DNA of 64,000 bases from assembly GCA_947579605.1 (NCBI GenBank), contig OX388317.1, positions 22,215,384 to 22,279,383 on the forward strand, read 5' to 3'. Positions within the stretch are counted from its first letter, which is position 1; each line of letters begins with the position of its first letter. This stretch comes from Athripsodes cinereus. Its lineage: Eukaryota > Arthropoda > Insecta > Trichoptera > Leptoceridae. A program made the position numbers and the translations under genes. The notes under the pieces were generated by a model. The model was given only the letters and a program-made list of their open reading frames with translations, was not told the DNA's origin and searched no databases. Positions 54,300 through 63,626 of this stretch are shown piece after piece.

Positions 54300-54470
54300 A
54301 ATATTAAAAACAAAACACCTCGACAATTTATCGTGTTTTTACATTGGCCTGATGATGAGAGTGGAAGCAATTGAAAGCCGGCTTGCCATCAATAAACTCA
54401 CTGTGGAAGTAGATGCATTATAATTATTTGAATTTTATTTTAAATAATATTTCAGTTATTAAAGGCGAAA
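54300..54470 (+). mobile_element. Penelope-like fragment with CTGATGA/GAAA motif
   Basis: 'GGCCTGATGATGAGAGTGG' and 'AATTGAAAGCCGGC' align with the minus-strand 'CTGTTGATGAGAGCGGAAG' and 'CTTGAAAATCTGCTC' at about 14945-14900, and both continue with 'TCACTGTGG'. The core words are hammerhead-like but stem II does not pair well here. Confidence 0.4.
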
Positions 54471-54494
54471 GGGGATGATTACAAGAAAAAATAT

Positions 54495-54700
54495 ATTTAT
54501 TTATTTATTATTCTTTGCTGTACATTGATTACAAGCAAATTTACACAAAAAATACATTTAAATCAAATACAATAATAAAATCAATACACAGAGGACAAGT
54601 TTATTGCAGAGGCGCGATTTCTTCCAACTAACCCAAATATGCCTATTTATCTCATCATGGTATCTCCCGAAACTGGGGTAGCCAGAAGATAAGTTGCATA
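54495..54700 (-). repeat. LINE 3' end, family C, then repeat A scrap
   Basis: 54495-54640: inverted tail, 'GCTGTACATTGATTACAAGC' and 'GCGCGATTTCTTCCAACTAA'. 54650-54700: 'CATCATGGTATCTCCCGAAA' resembles the repeat A 3' end. Confidence 0.6.
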
Positions 54701-54719
54701 AATAAAAAGTAGTGGGTTT

Positions 54720-55600
54720 TATATTTGAATGAACAAAAATAATGAATAATATTTGTGAAAATTAATAATACCTTCAATTGGAACTCACATAAAATTCTCG
54801 CATTTTGATCAAATTTGTGACAGTCATTATGTTTATATTTATATTGATAAATGGGTAGGTAAGGTACGTATGCAGCCTATAATAAAATATAATATTATGT
54901 ATGATTACTGTGCACCTGGATGGACACATGGTGTGTTGCCAATTACCATGGTTGTACGAGTATATGTATGCAGGATTATGAATGTTTTGGTAACCACCTA
55001 TGTTCTATTAAGTATATTAAATTTCAATTGTTGTATTATGCTGATAACATTTTTTATGTTTTTAATTATTTAATAATAATAATAATCTGGACAATTTATT
55101 GAGCGCCGTTTTGTGGTACATGTGGCAAGGGCGCATTTTCAGTTTTTTTTTTTAATTTATTTATTGTTATTTATCAAATTTTAATATATTTTATGAATTT
55201 AATTTAACTATTAAAAATAATTAATGTATTTCTAACTGTCACAAATTTGAAATATGAAACAATTATGTGAGTTCTAATTGCAGGTATTATTATTATTGTC
55301 ACAAATTTCATCCACTACCTACTTCATTTGTTTTTAAATTTGTAATTTTTAATTAGTTTGAAAGTAATTTAACACTTGAAAAAAAATTATCGTTATTAAA
55401 CTATTGAAACTAAAAACACTGTATTAAAATTTTGTTATTTTGAATCATTTTGACAATATTTTAATTTTTAAAAATGAGACGTCAGAGGTTTCAGGCAGCC
55501 ACTACGGGCGCCATCCACCGACAATTTAAGATTTTATTGTATTATTATTTCTTATTTTTGTATTGAAGATTGCAAAATATTTTGTTTATTTTATATGTAT
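54720..55600. other. No gene; CR1-like 3' hairpin at 55075-55145
   Basis: (AAT)n, then AGCGCC at 55102-55107 and GGCGC at 55130-55134, minus strand. The rest is AT-rich non-coding. Confidence 0.5.
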
Positions 55601-55970
55601 TGTAAAAAGCAAATGCCATATATTGATTGAAATAAGTAAATAAATCACAAGTGTTTTCAAAATTTTATAATAGTAGTAAAAATAATAGGCTCCCTCGAGA
55701 CGGTCTAGAGATTGTTAAACGGCGTCAAAACAAAATCATCCATAATCATCATCATCATCATCATCATCAATGCTTGAATACAATGTGATAAACCTTAATA
55801 TATTTATTTTAATAGTCTTCAACAGTCTCAGTACGTAGTAATAAGTAACTGTAAGTAATATGTAATGTATTGTTTCAGTTTAAAAATAAACACTGGAACG
55901 CCCTTAGCGGACATTATCGGTTGTAATACATAGTTTGTGGTTAGATTTTGTCAGAGGGAGCCCTTCAAAT
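55600..55970. repeat. Family D tail and (ATC)n microsatellite
   Basis: 55600-55645 (plus) 'AAAAGCAAATGCCATATATT' then AATAAGTAAATAAAT. 55739-55769 is an ATC run, possibly the inverted tail of a LINE. No gene. Confidence 0.45.
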
Positions 55971-55974
55971 GATT

Positions 55975-56240
55975 CCTGAGGAACTACCATCCCTGTAGGT
56001 AACATCCATGGGTGAGGAAGGAGACAACCCGTAATGCATGAAATAAACACCCCTTTTCCTCTCTATGCCAATAAAAAAAACAAAGCAATCAGAATAGATG
56101 GCGGCTACTATATCACTGCACTGAAGATGCTCAATGTGCTATTTGTGATGTTTGCCGTCACCTGCCTTTTACACGACCCAAAAACTAACAGAACAGAGTG
56201 GATGACCTATTATTTCCGGGTTCTCTATAAAAAAGAATAA
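55975..56240 (-). repeat. Repeat E then repeat A copy
   Basis: 55975-56024 holds the complement of 'CCTCACCCATGGATGTTAC' (repeat E). 56025-56240 runs 'TTCCTCTCTATGCCAATAAA', 'CACCTGCCTTTTACACGACC' and 'TTATTTCCGGGTTCTCTA' (repeat A, 5' two-thirds). An open frame across it is fortuitous. Confidence 0.55.
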
Positions 56241-56620
56241 TCAAGCGAAAAACACGAAATAAATCTAAAAATTTACCATGTTGGAAACAATAGGTACATA
56301 AATTTGTCAACGAGTTTTTTAATAAATAAATTTATATCAAGTGTTGACGAGTTACTGTACCTACACTGCTAAATTAAAATATTTCTCGCTTCCATTTCAC
56401 GTTAAATGTTGCTCGCGTTCAAGGATTTTTTATTAAATTTCAAGAACTAATTGACTCACTTCAGATTTATAAATGTAGATGTTCAAATTGTGCTTTTTGA
56501 TCCATGTAAAGCTCCTAAAAACGATTTTTTTTTAAATAAAAATTTCTGATGTTTTTTAAATACGATTTAAGATGTCATTTTTGTATTGAAATAAATTTAC
56601 AGAAACATCCACAAAAAAGT
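56241..56620. other. No gene seen
   Basis: AT-rich, non-coding. Confidence 0.5.
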
Positions 56621-56624
56621 ACTA

Positions 56625-56830
56625 CTACCATACTAGCACGTGGAGTAGCCAACGGTATAACTTCATTTTAAAAGTAATGAGATGTTCTTTTCCATGTCAA
56701 TATGAAAATAAGACATTCAGGGAGGGTGGCATGTCTCTTCGCTGAACTATAAATGTTTATTGTCTTATACGTGAGTATTTATGAACACCAGCCGCTTACA
56801 GGACACCTTGACAGCTTACGAAAAAGAGTG
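56625..56830 (-). repeat. Repeat A copy
   Basis: 'ACCATACTAGCACGTGGAGT', 'GACATTCAGGGAGGGTGGC' and 'TTACAGGACACCTTGACAGC' in family order. Confidence 0.6.
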
Positions 56831-56960
56831 ATAAAAAATGGATATGATTTTAAAATATGTTGAGACAGAACTAAACATAAAATATACATAATATGAATTA
56901 TTTAAATAAATATGAAAAAGAATAAAAATATTAAAAAAATAAAGTTATGATATAGGTAAC

Positions 56961-57143
56961 TGAGTTCGTCGGTAGCCTGGAGGTAGAGTCTCGGCCTCTT
57001 GAACAAGGAGTCCGCGGTTCGAACCCAGGTACCGGCAAACTCCCCTTTCACGACACAAGCTTTTAGCTTACTGTGGAAGGTGTATAAAATTGTATTTGGG
57101 TTTATAATAAAACCCAGATATATCTTTTTTTTTAAAAAAAAAG
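56961..57143 (+). mobile_element. tRNA-derived SINE B, best copy
   Basis: tRNA-like head 'GTCGGTAGCCTGGAGGTAGA', B box GGTTCGAACCC at 57016-57026 (one base off consensus), body 'CGACACAAGCTTTTAGC', tail 'CCCAGATATATC' and T/A run. It sits about 70 bp upstream of the LINE coding at 57210. Not a tRNA gene: the acceptor arm is missing and the body is SINE-like. Confidence 0.8.
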
Positions 57144-57209
57144 GTACTAAGATACTTCTATGAAAATATCAAAGAAAAGAATGGATAATATTCAGTTAGG
57201 GAATGATAA

Positions 57210-58697
57210 TTTACACCTGTTTTTATCTGTAATATATACTATCATCTCCTACAAATTGCTAAGGTTGACTTCGGTGAGACAGCCGATTACTTTGGTGATT
57301 GCAGTTCGGCCATTGCCAAAAGGTTGAATACCGCTGGTGAATGTCGTAATTATTTGGATTCACGCTGTGACTTGAAGGTTTTTCACATTAACATACGAAA
57401 TGTAAATAAAAACTTTGATTCCTTCCTTGTTGAACTAACAGACTTGCGGATGGATTGGGATGTTGTTGTGCTGTCAGAATGCTGGACGGACATATCCTAT
57501 ACGCCTAAGCGGCTGACTGGCTACAGGGAATTTCACTCAGAGATTCATCACAATAGGAGTGATGGGTTGGTTGTCTATGTCAATGATAGGTATTGCAATG
57601 CGAGTGTGACGGGGCTGTCTTTACGTGAGGCCAACTGTCTGAGGATAAAGCTTGATGAAACTCGCGTGGTGCTGGCTATATATCGGCCACCTTGTTTTGT
57701 TGACAAGAATCTGTTCTTGGAGTCACTTGCTGATGTATTGGGGTCTGTTAAATCCTTCAGAGAGTCTATCGTAGTGGGAGATATAAATATTGACATAATA
57801 AAGCCTGATGCTTGTGGTGTCAGATATCTGACTATGGTCAGTGAGTTTGGTTACGTCCCAGCTATAGACATGGTAACTAGAAGTCAATCAGGCACATGTC
57901 TTGATCATGTGATGGTTCGCGCGAAATCCGAATTGAGATCTGCTGTTTATGAGTGTACTATAACTGACCATTATGCGACAATGATAGGACTGCTGAATGT
58001 TAGTGTGAGTGTGAAGGGAGATAGACAAATGATAGAGAGGAGAATGCTTGACCTCGACAAGTTGGTCCAGATCGTAAATATCGAGTCTTGGGACTTGATA
58101 ATAAACTCACAGAACGCTGAAGAATCGATGGATAGATTTGTTGAGGTCATGCGGAGACACATTGCGGAGAGCACATCAGTTAAGACAATAAGACCGAGTA
58201 GCAGAAATAGACAAATAAAGCCATGGATAACCTCAAGTATAGTGCAGAGTATCAGGAGACGGAATAGGCTCCATCTAGCAGCAAGGGGGGATCCGGGTAA
58301 CGAGGACTTAAGAAATAAATATATAAGATATAGGAACATATGCAATAGTGTGATAGCTAGCGCCAAGAGGTTATACTACGGAGACCAGATACGAGATGCG
58401 GGTAATGATTTGAGAAAGGTGTGGAGAGTCATAAGAGACTGTACATATTATGGTAGACAACAACCTCATGAATTGAACAGTGTTATAATTGATGACAGAG
58501 AGGTTAAATTCAGTGATGACCCGCAGGCTGTGTGTGATCATATCAATGAGTTTTTTGCAGGTGTGGGACGAGATCTTGCAGGAAGAATTCTGGAGAAGAC
58601 TGGTGTGACTGAAGAGGTTCTGGCTGGTAAGTTGAGGGTTGGAGGACAACATTCCCCTGCGCATTCGTTTTTTTTTCTCTCCGGTGACTGCAGATGA
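57210..58697 (+). pseudogene. LINE ORF2 part 1: AP endonuclease
   Basis: Open from 57210; a TTG, not an ATG, stands at 57324 and no good start codon is visible, so the true start is lost or upstream. Endonuclease motifs: 'VFHINIRNVNKN', 'VVLSECW', 'IVVGDINIDI' near 57775 and 'TDHYATM' near 57966. A linker with basic residues leads toward the reverse transcriptase. The frame is lost at the T9 run (58668-58676), where one base too many or too few sends it to a stop at 58695-58697. Confidence 0.85.
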
Positions 58698-59410
58698 AAT
58701 TGTTAAGATTATTGGATCGCTAAAAAATAGTCGAGCTACTGGGCAGGATCAGATAACCTCCATTCTTTTGAAAAGGTGTGCCACCCATCTGTCTGGTCCT
58801 CTTGCTCACATGGTCAACTTGTGTTTGCTACAGGGAACTTTTCCTAGTCAGTTAAAACATGCAGTTGTGATACCCGTGTACAAGTCGGGGGACGGCAGGG
58901 TGGCTGGCAACTATAGGCCAATTTCATTGTTAAGCGTTATATCCAAGGTTTTCGAAAAGGCAATAAAGTCAAGGTTGGAGAAGTACCTCATTAAGTTGAA
59001 TTTTTTTTCTGCCCATCAATTTGGTTTTAGACCTGGACTGAGTACTCAGAATGCCTTGAACTGTTTTACAAACTATTTGACTGAGGCCCTCGATAACAGG
59101 GACAAGTGTCTAGCAATATTTCTCGACCTTGCTAAAGCATTCGATACTGTATCTCATATCCTATTGCTAAAAAAGCTTGAACTGATTAGAATTAGGGGCG
59201 TTGCACTGAGTGTATTTGAGACCTACTTGAAAGGTAGAACACAATCTACCAGGGTGGGTGAGTATACTAGTGCTTCGCTGAATGTGGGATGTGGGGTACC
59301 ACAGGGCAGTACGCTGGGACCAATATTATTTCTTGTGTACATAAACGATTTGTGTGACCTCAGCGTGGGTGGCTCTATTGTCTCTTTTGCCGATGACATG
59401 GTTCTCATGT
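58639..59410 (+). pseudogene. LINE ORF2 part 2: reverse transcriptase fingers and palm
   Basis: Continues the ORF in the second frame, from shortly after the T9 run: 'SPVTADEIVKIIGSLKNSRA', 'NYRPISLLSVISKVFEKAI', 'HQFGFRPGLSTQNAL', 'FLDLAKAFDTVSH', 'GVPQGSTLGPILF' and catalytic FADD at 59385-59396. It is cut five codons after FADD by the LTR element. Catalytic residues are intact, so breakage is recent. Confidence 0.88.
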
Positions 59411-59715
59411 TGTAGTGTTTGGACTTTGATACACAGTACAGGTTAAGTGAACCTTGAACCTTGTTTTCAAGTAAACAGTAGTTATGATGAGTGAGTAGCA
59501 ATACTATGTAGTCTATATAGGTTGGCCGCCTGTGGAGAGCGGCGCTCATTAATTGATAGAACCTTGACTTGCACTGTTAGGCTGCGTGTTTTGACAAATT
59601 GTGTTCGACAAATTATAATAGGAATTATTTATTGAATATATTGTGTAAATATAAAATGTCCGTGTCGTTATTATAAAGAACCTAATATTGTTATACTTGA
59701 CCCAGTATACAATAC
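59411..59715 (+). repeat. 5' LTR of the RT-less Gypsy element
   Basis: 305 bp, starts TGTAGTGTTTGG and ends GTATACAATAC. Contains TATAAA-like words near its 3' part. Confidence 0.9.
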
Positions 59716-59716
59716 G

Positions 59717-59734
59717 TGGCGCAGTTCGGTAGTT
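59717..59734 (+). promoter_or_regulatory. Primer binding site, tRNA-Ser-like
   Basis: TGGCGCAGTTCGG starts one base after the LTR. TGGCGCAG is complementary to the CTGCGCCA 3' end of insect serine tRNAs, the primer used by several Drosophila Gypsy-group elements. Confidence 0.7.
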
Positions 59735-59830
59735 CGTGAATAATATTGTCAACACGCAACAATAGTTTTTTTTCCGCGCCGAAAGTTATTGTCGGCAGTA
59801 CGCGGAAATAAAGAGTGAAAGGCAGTCTAC

Positions 59831-60090
59831 AGGAGTAGAAAGGAGGCAGGAGTCTCCAAAGCCAGATAAGCCAGCAGTGCAGGTAGCAGCAAAGAGACAG
59901 GAGTCTCAGAAGCCAGTTGGGCAAGGTTGCAGGTAGCAGCAGGGAGACAGGAGTCTCAAGAGCCAGTTGGAGAAGTTGCAGGTAGCAGCAGGGAGACAGG
60001 AAGTCTCAGGAGCCAGTTTGAGGCAAGGTGCAGGCAACATAGGGAGACAGGAGTCACCCAGTATCCAGGCGGAGCCAGTTGGTGGATCCA
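59831..60090 (+). repeat. ~50-bp tandem repeats in the element leader
   Basis: Units begin at about 59831, 59881, 59931, 59980 and 60032. The shared core is 'GAGACAGGAGTCTC' plus 'AGCCAGTT'. Unit lengths are 49-52 bp, the outer units more diverged. GAGACAGGAGTCTC is itself an imperfect palindrome (GAGAC/GTCTC). G/A-rich, unlike the AT-rich ORF that follows. Confidence 0.9.
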
Positions 60091-60238
60091 GGAAGCCAGG
60101 AGAGGAGAGTCTTGCTAGTCAGCCAGGCGGAGTCCATTGCAGTTGCAAGGAAATCCAGAAGACCGGGGCGATTGGAGGAGTCTCTCATAAGTTAAGTCTT
60201 TTTTTATTCTTAGTTGTTTTTGCCTGTGATTTTCCGAA

Positions 60239-62176
60239 ATGACTTCGAGAAGTTTAGAGCCGTTTTGTCACAAGACAATGAGTTGGCCTTCTTACAGAAC
60301 AAGGTGGGAGAACGCCTTATTATTAAATGATGAAAGTTGGACTGATGTGAAGAAGCGTGCTTTCTTCATAACATCGTTGTCCCAAGGCAGTTTCAAGCTA
60401 CTGTCTGATCTGTGTTTTCCAGCTTCTGTGGAAAAACAGTCTTATAAAGAGTTGATTCAGATATTGAATGGTTATTTTCAAGAGGAAAAAAGTGTATTTG
60501 AATCGCGTGAAATTTTTTTCAAGGCTACTCAAGGTCATTCGGAAAATGTTAAAGATTTTGCCTTAAGATTAAGAGAATTAAGTATAAATTGTGAATTTGG
60601 TACTAGATTAGAAAGTAATATAAAAGATTTGTTTATAATCGGAATTAGAAATAAAGAGATTAAACAACAGTTATTTTTAAAATGTGATAAAGATAAAGTA
60701 TCTTTGAACGAAGCAGTTGCTTTGGCTTCTAGTTATGAGCACATACTAGAGAGTAAATTAGAAAAAGAGGTAGAAAATTTTGAGGAAATTAGCCAGATTT
60801 CCAGGCGAAACAATAATAGTTTCAGTAGTTCATGTAGTACAGATACAGATTATAAGAAAAATAATCGACCGTCAAAATTTTCAAGGTTAAATTCAAATGT
60901 AAATACGAGTAGGTATAAGCATAATAAAAATGTTTCATGTTTTATTTGTAAGGGAAATCACTATAAAAGTGAATGTAAATTTAATAGAGAATTTTTTTGT
61001 AGAAAATGTAGATCTAAAGGGCATTTGAGTGAAAATTGTTATAAGATACAAGGTATTTATAATTCGCAAGACACCGAAAACGATTTTATAAAATTAAATG
61101 TAAGAATTGAGAATAAAAATGTTGAATGTATTTTAGATTCGGGAGCGAATATTAGCTGTATATCTATTCAAAAATTGCAAGAAATATTCAACGAAAATAA
61201 TATAATAGAGAAGTGTGATGAAATTAATTTATCTACGTATAGCGGGCACAGTTTGAATGTGTTAGGTATTAAACATTGTAAAATAAATCATAATGGAATG
61301 GAAAAAAATATTAAATTTGTTGTAACAGAGAGCGGGAATAAAATAATATTGGGTACAGATTTTATGCGTAGGTATAATATAGGGTACAAAGTACATAGCA
61401 CGGAAGGCAGTGAATTAAACAAAATTGTTGCATGTAAGCCCATTGAAAATATTCCGAATTTCAGTGCGAACGCATCGCTTGCGTGTAATGTGAAACAACA
61501 AAAATTAGATTTTGTAAATAAAAATAATAGTTTTAATTCGAAATTAATTTTAGAGAGAAGTAAAAGTGATTATACATTGGAAAAAGTTGTTAAATATGTG
61601 GAAAAAAATAATTGGCCGTGCAAAAGACAGTTAAATGAATCTATTGCGAAGTTGTTTAATGTGAAGGAACATTTGACTGTGTACAAGGATTATTTATTCT
61701 ACAGAGATAGAATTGTTATTCCGGAATCAGTTAAAGGTATTGTGATAAATTATTTGTGTAAAAATTATTCAGTTATTGGGAAAATGAAATCATTTGTTAG
61801 AAGTTATTTTTATTGGGTTAATTTTAATATAGACATTGAGAATATAGTTAAGAATTTAGTGAAAAAGCGGAATAACAATGGATGTAAATGTTTAAATAGG
61901 TATAGATATGAGAAAAGGTATGTAAATATGGAAACTTGTAAAGATAGTTCCAGGGGTTTGAAATTTGTCTCGGGGAGGAAAAAGGAATTTAATTTGGGTA
62001 CATCAGTACTTGTCAAAGATCTCAGAAGTGAAAAGATGGTTTTAGGTAAAATTGAAAAGGTATTAGGCAATACAACTTTTCTTATTAGAATCAAAGGTAC
62101 TGGTCAGCTCTGGAAAAGACATATGGATCGGATAGTTGTGGGATCTGTGCATTGGGATGACAGTCCCTCTGATTAA
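60239..62176 (+). CDS. Gag-protease-integrase-tail protein (645 aa), RT/RH/IN core deleted
   Basis: Begins ATG at 60239. Residues 1-200 are a Gypsy Gag ('YFQEEKSVFESREIFF', 'VKDFALRLRELSINCEFG'). Two zinc knuckles follow near 234-270 (CFICKGNHYKSEC, CRKCRSKGHLSENC), then an aspartic protease with 'ILDSGANISCISI' (~300) and 'IILGTDF' (~368). From about 445 it jumps to the region before and in the integrase zinc domain ('LTVYKDYLFYRDRIVIP', 'GKMKSFVRSYFYWV'), but the usual HH residues are C and Y and the CC pair is lost. It ends with the integrase C-terminal domain ('GTSVLVKDLRSEKMVLGKIE', 'GTGQLWKRHMDRIV'). No reverse transcriptase, RNase H or DDE core. A full Gypsy pol would be more than twice as long. 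The frame has no stops. Confidence 0.9.
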   Translation: MTSRSLEPFCHKTMSWPSYRTRWENALLLNDESWTDVKKRAFFITSLSQGSFKLLSDLCFPASVEKQSYKELIQILNGYFQEEKSVFESREIFFKATQGHSENVKDFALRLRELSINCEFGTRLESNIKDLFIIGIRNKEIKQQLFLKCDKDKVSLNEAVALASSYEHILESKLEKEVENFEEISQISRRNNNSFSSSCSTDTDYKKNNRPSKFSRLNSNVNTSRYKHNKNVSCFICKGNHYKSECKFNREFFCRKCRSKGHLSENCYKIQGIYNSQDTENDFIKLNVRIENKNVECILDSGANISCISIQKLQEIFNENNIIEKCDEINLSTYSGHSLNVLGIKHCKINHNGMEKNIKFVVTESGNKIILGTDFMRRYNIGYKVHSTEGSELNKIVACKPIENIPNFSANASLACNVKQQKLDFVNKNNSFNSKLILERSKSDYTLEKVVKYVEKNNWPCKRQLNESIAKLFNVKEHLTVYKDYLFYRDRIVIPESVKGIVINYLCKNYSVIGKMKSFVRSYFYWVNFNIDIENIVKNLVKKRNNNGCKCLNRYRYEKRYVNMETCKDSSRGLKFVSGRKKEFNLGTSVLVKDLRSEKMVLGKIEKVLGNTTFLIRIKGTGQLWKRHMDRIVVGSVHWDDSPSD

Positions 62177-62472
62177 TAGTAGGAGTTTAGATCCCCTCCC
62201 CCTGTTTGAAGGCAAAGCTCTCACCGGTTCTGAATTTTTCAGGTCAGATTGGAAGCCATTGGCGGGGACAGCTGAGACCCAGGACTTAGGCTGGTGGAAG
62301 ACTTCATCTGGTGGCCCTGGACGGAAGGAAGAACATGTCTGCGTGTATTTGTAATGTTTTGTTTTATATGTATAGAGTCTTGAAATAAGTAGAGAACACT
62401 GTCAATCACATAGAATTGTATAAATATTTAAATATGTAGTATAGAAAGATTTTCAAGGTTGTGAGGGGAGAG
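62177..62472 (+). other. Element 3' UTR and polypurine tract
   Basis: Non-coding; ends with the purine run GAGGGGAGAG (62463-62472) directly before the 3' LTR, the expected plus-strand primer. Confidence 0.75.
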
Positions 62473-62777
62473 TGTAGTGTTTGGACTTTGATACACAGTA
62501 CAGGTTAAGTGAACCTTGAACCTTGTTTTCAAGTAAACAGTAGTTATGATGAGTGAGTAGCAATACTATGTAGTCTATATAGGTTGGCCGCCTGTGGAGA
62601 GCGGCGCTCATTAATTGATAGAACCTTGACTTGCACTGTTAGGCTGCGTGTTTTGACAAATTGTGTTCGACAAATTATAATAGGAATTATTTATTGAATA
62701 TATTGTGTAAATATAAAATGTCCGTGTCGTTATTATAAAGAACCTAATATTGTTATACTTGACCCAGTATACAATAC
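62473..62777 (+). repeat. 3' LTR of the RT-less Gypsy element
   Basis: 305 bp, same sequence by eye as the 5' LTR, followed by the ATGT duplication at 62778-62781 and the resumed LINE. Confidence 0.9.
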
Positions 62778-63626
62778 ATGTTTAGGGATGTGTCTTGGGA
62801 TGGGGTGTATGAACGAGCTGAAAATGGTATCTCTCTGGTGGGTAAGTGGCTGAGTGGACATCTGCTAACGCTTAATACTGATAAAACAAAGTATATACCG
62901 TTCTCCATCTCGGAGGCGGGTAAACCAGCCTTGCCTGTTCCTCTGAGGTTACACGGGTGTACGCTGGGCCAAATGTGTGACTGCCCCTTCATTTCACCTT
63001 GTGAGACAATGAAATACCTTGGTCTGACGATTGATTCGAATTTGAAATGGAATGTTTACCTGGAGGGTCTTTCGGTTCGCTTAAGGAAGTTGATATATGT
63101 TTTTAGAATGTTGAGAGATGTCTTGGATGATAATAGGTTGAGATCTGTTTATTTTGCGCTTTGTGACTCTATACTGAGCTATGGTGTTGAGTGTTGGGGA
63201 AGTGCAGCTGGTGTTCACATGTATCCTGTTGATGTGGCTCAGAAGGCGATTGTGAGGGTTATGAGCCGGGCGCCCTATAGGCATGCATCGGATCCACTGT
63301 TTAGGAAATATGGTATCTTGGATTCCAGGCAAACATACATTAAAAATGTTGTTACGCGTTACAGGAGAGCCTGCCCGGGAGAGGCTGCTTGGGTGGACCG
63401 GCGTGGTACTCGCTCGGTTACAAGAGGTACTATGTTTGTTCCGCCAGTGAGAACAACCTTGGGACAGCGCTCGGCAAGGTATCTTGCCCCGAGGCTCTAC
63501 AACTCTGTTCCCGAGCAAATAAAGTTGCTCGGTGGGTGGAGATGCTTCAGCCGGTGGCTAAAGGTTTGGTTGCTTGACACGGGTAGAGAGGAAGCAAAAA
63601 AGAGGCTATTTTTACATGTTGTGTAA
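62778..63626 (+). pseudogene. LINE ORF2 part 3: thumb and C-terminus
   Basis: After the 3' LTR the LINE frame resumes: 'LLTLNTDKTKYIPFS', 'MKYLGLTIDSNLKWNVYL', 'SYGVECWGSAAG', and the C-terminal 'RYLAPRLYNSVPEQIKLLGG' of CR1/Jockey-like enzymes. The stop is at 63624-63626. Open throughout, so only the insertion and the T9 shift separate this copy from an open ORF2. Confidence 0.85.

Larger units (their letters stand above)
59411..62777 (+). mobile_element. Gypsy-type LTR element lacking reverse transcriptase
   Basis: LTRs 59411-59715 and 62473-62777 (305 bp, identical by eye), tRNA-Ser-like primer site, leader with tandem repeats, one 645-codon ORF, purine tract, 3.37 kb in all. Target duplication ATGT at 59407-59410 and 62778-62781 (4 bp, as usual for Gypsy; a fifth base C is ambiguous). 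Reverse transcriptase, RNase H and the integrase core are absent, so it must move in trans. Confidence 0.92.
57210..63626 (+). mobile_element. CR1/Jockey-like LINE split by an LTR element
   Basis: Endonuclease (57210-58697 frame), reverse transcriptase (58639-59410 frame) and, beyond the inserted LTR element at 59411-62777, the rest of the reverse transcriptase with C-terminus to 63626. One indel in a T9 run shifts the frame at 58668-58676. The 5' end is unresolved: an in-frame stop lies at 57207-57209, with no ORF1 seen. The sequence on either side of the insertion continues in one frame if one copy of the ATGT duplication is disregarded. Confidence 0.85.

Noticed and set aside
57016..57026. 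B-box-containing tRNA-like heads (also 3146, 35777) as tRNA genes
   Set aside because: No acceptor stem or complete cloverleaf; each is fused to a SINE body and tail and occurs in several dispersed copies.
59927..60242. Short frames in the leader of the RT-less Gypsy element
   Set aside because: They translate the 50-bp tandem repeats; repetitive and overlapping in two frames, more likely RNA-structural than coding.
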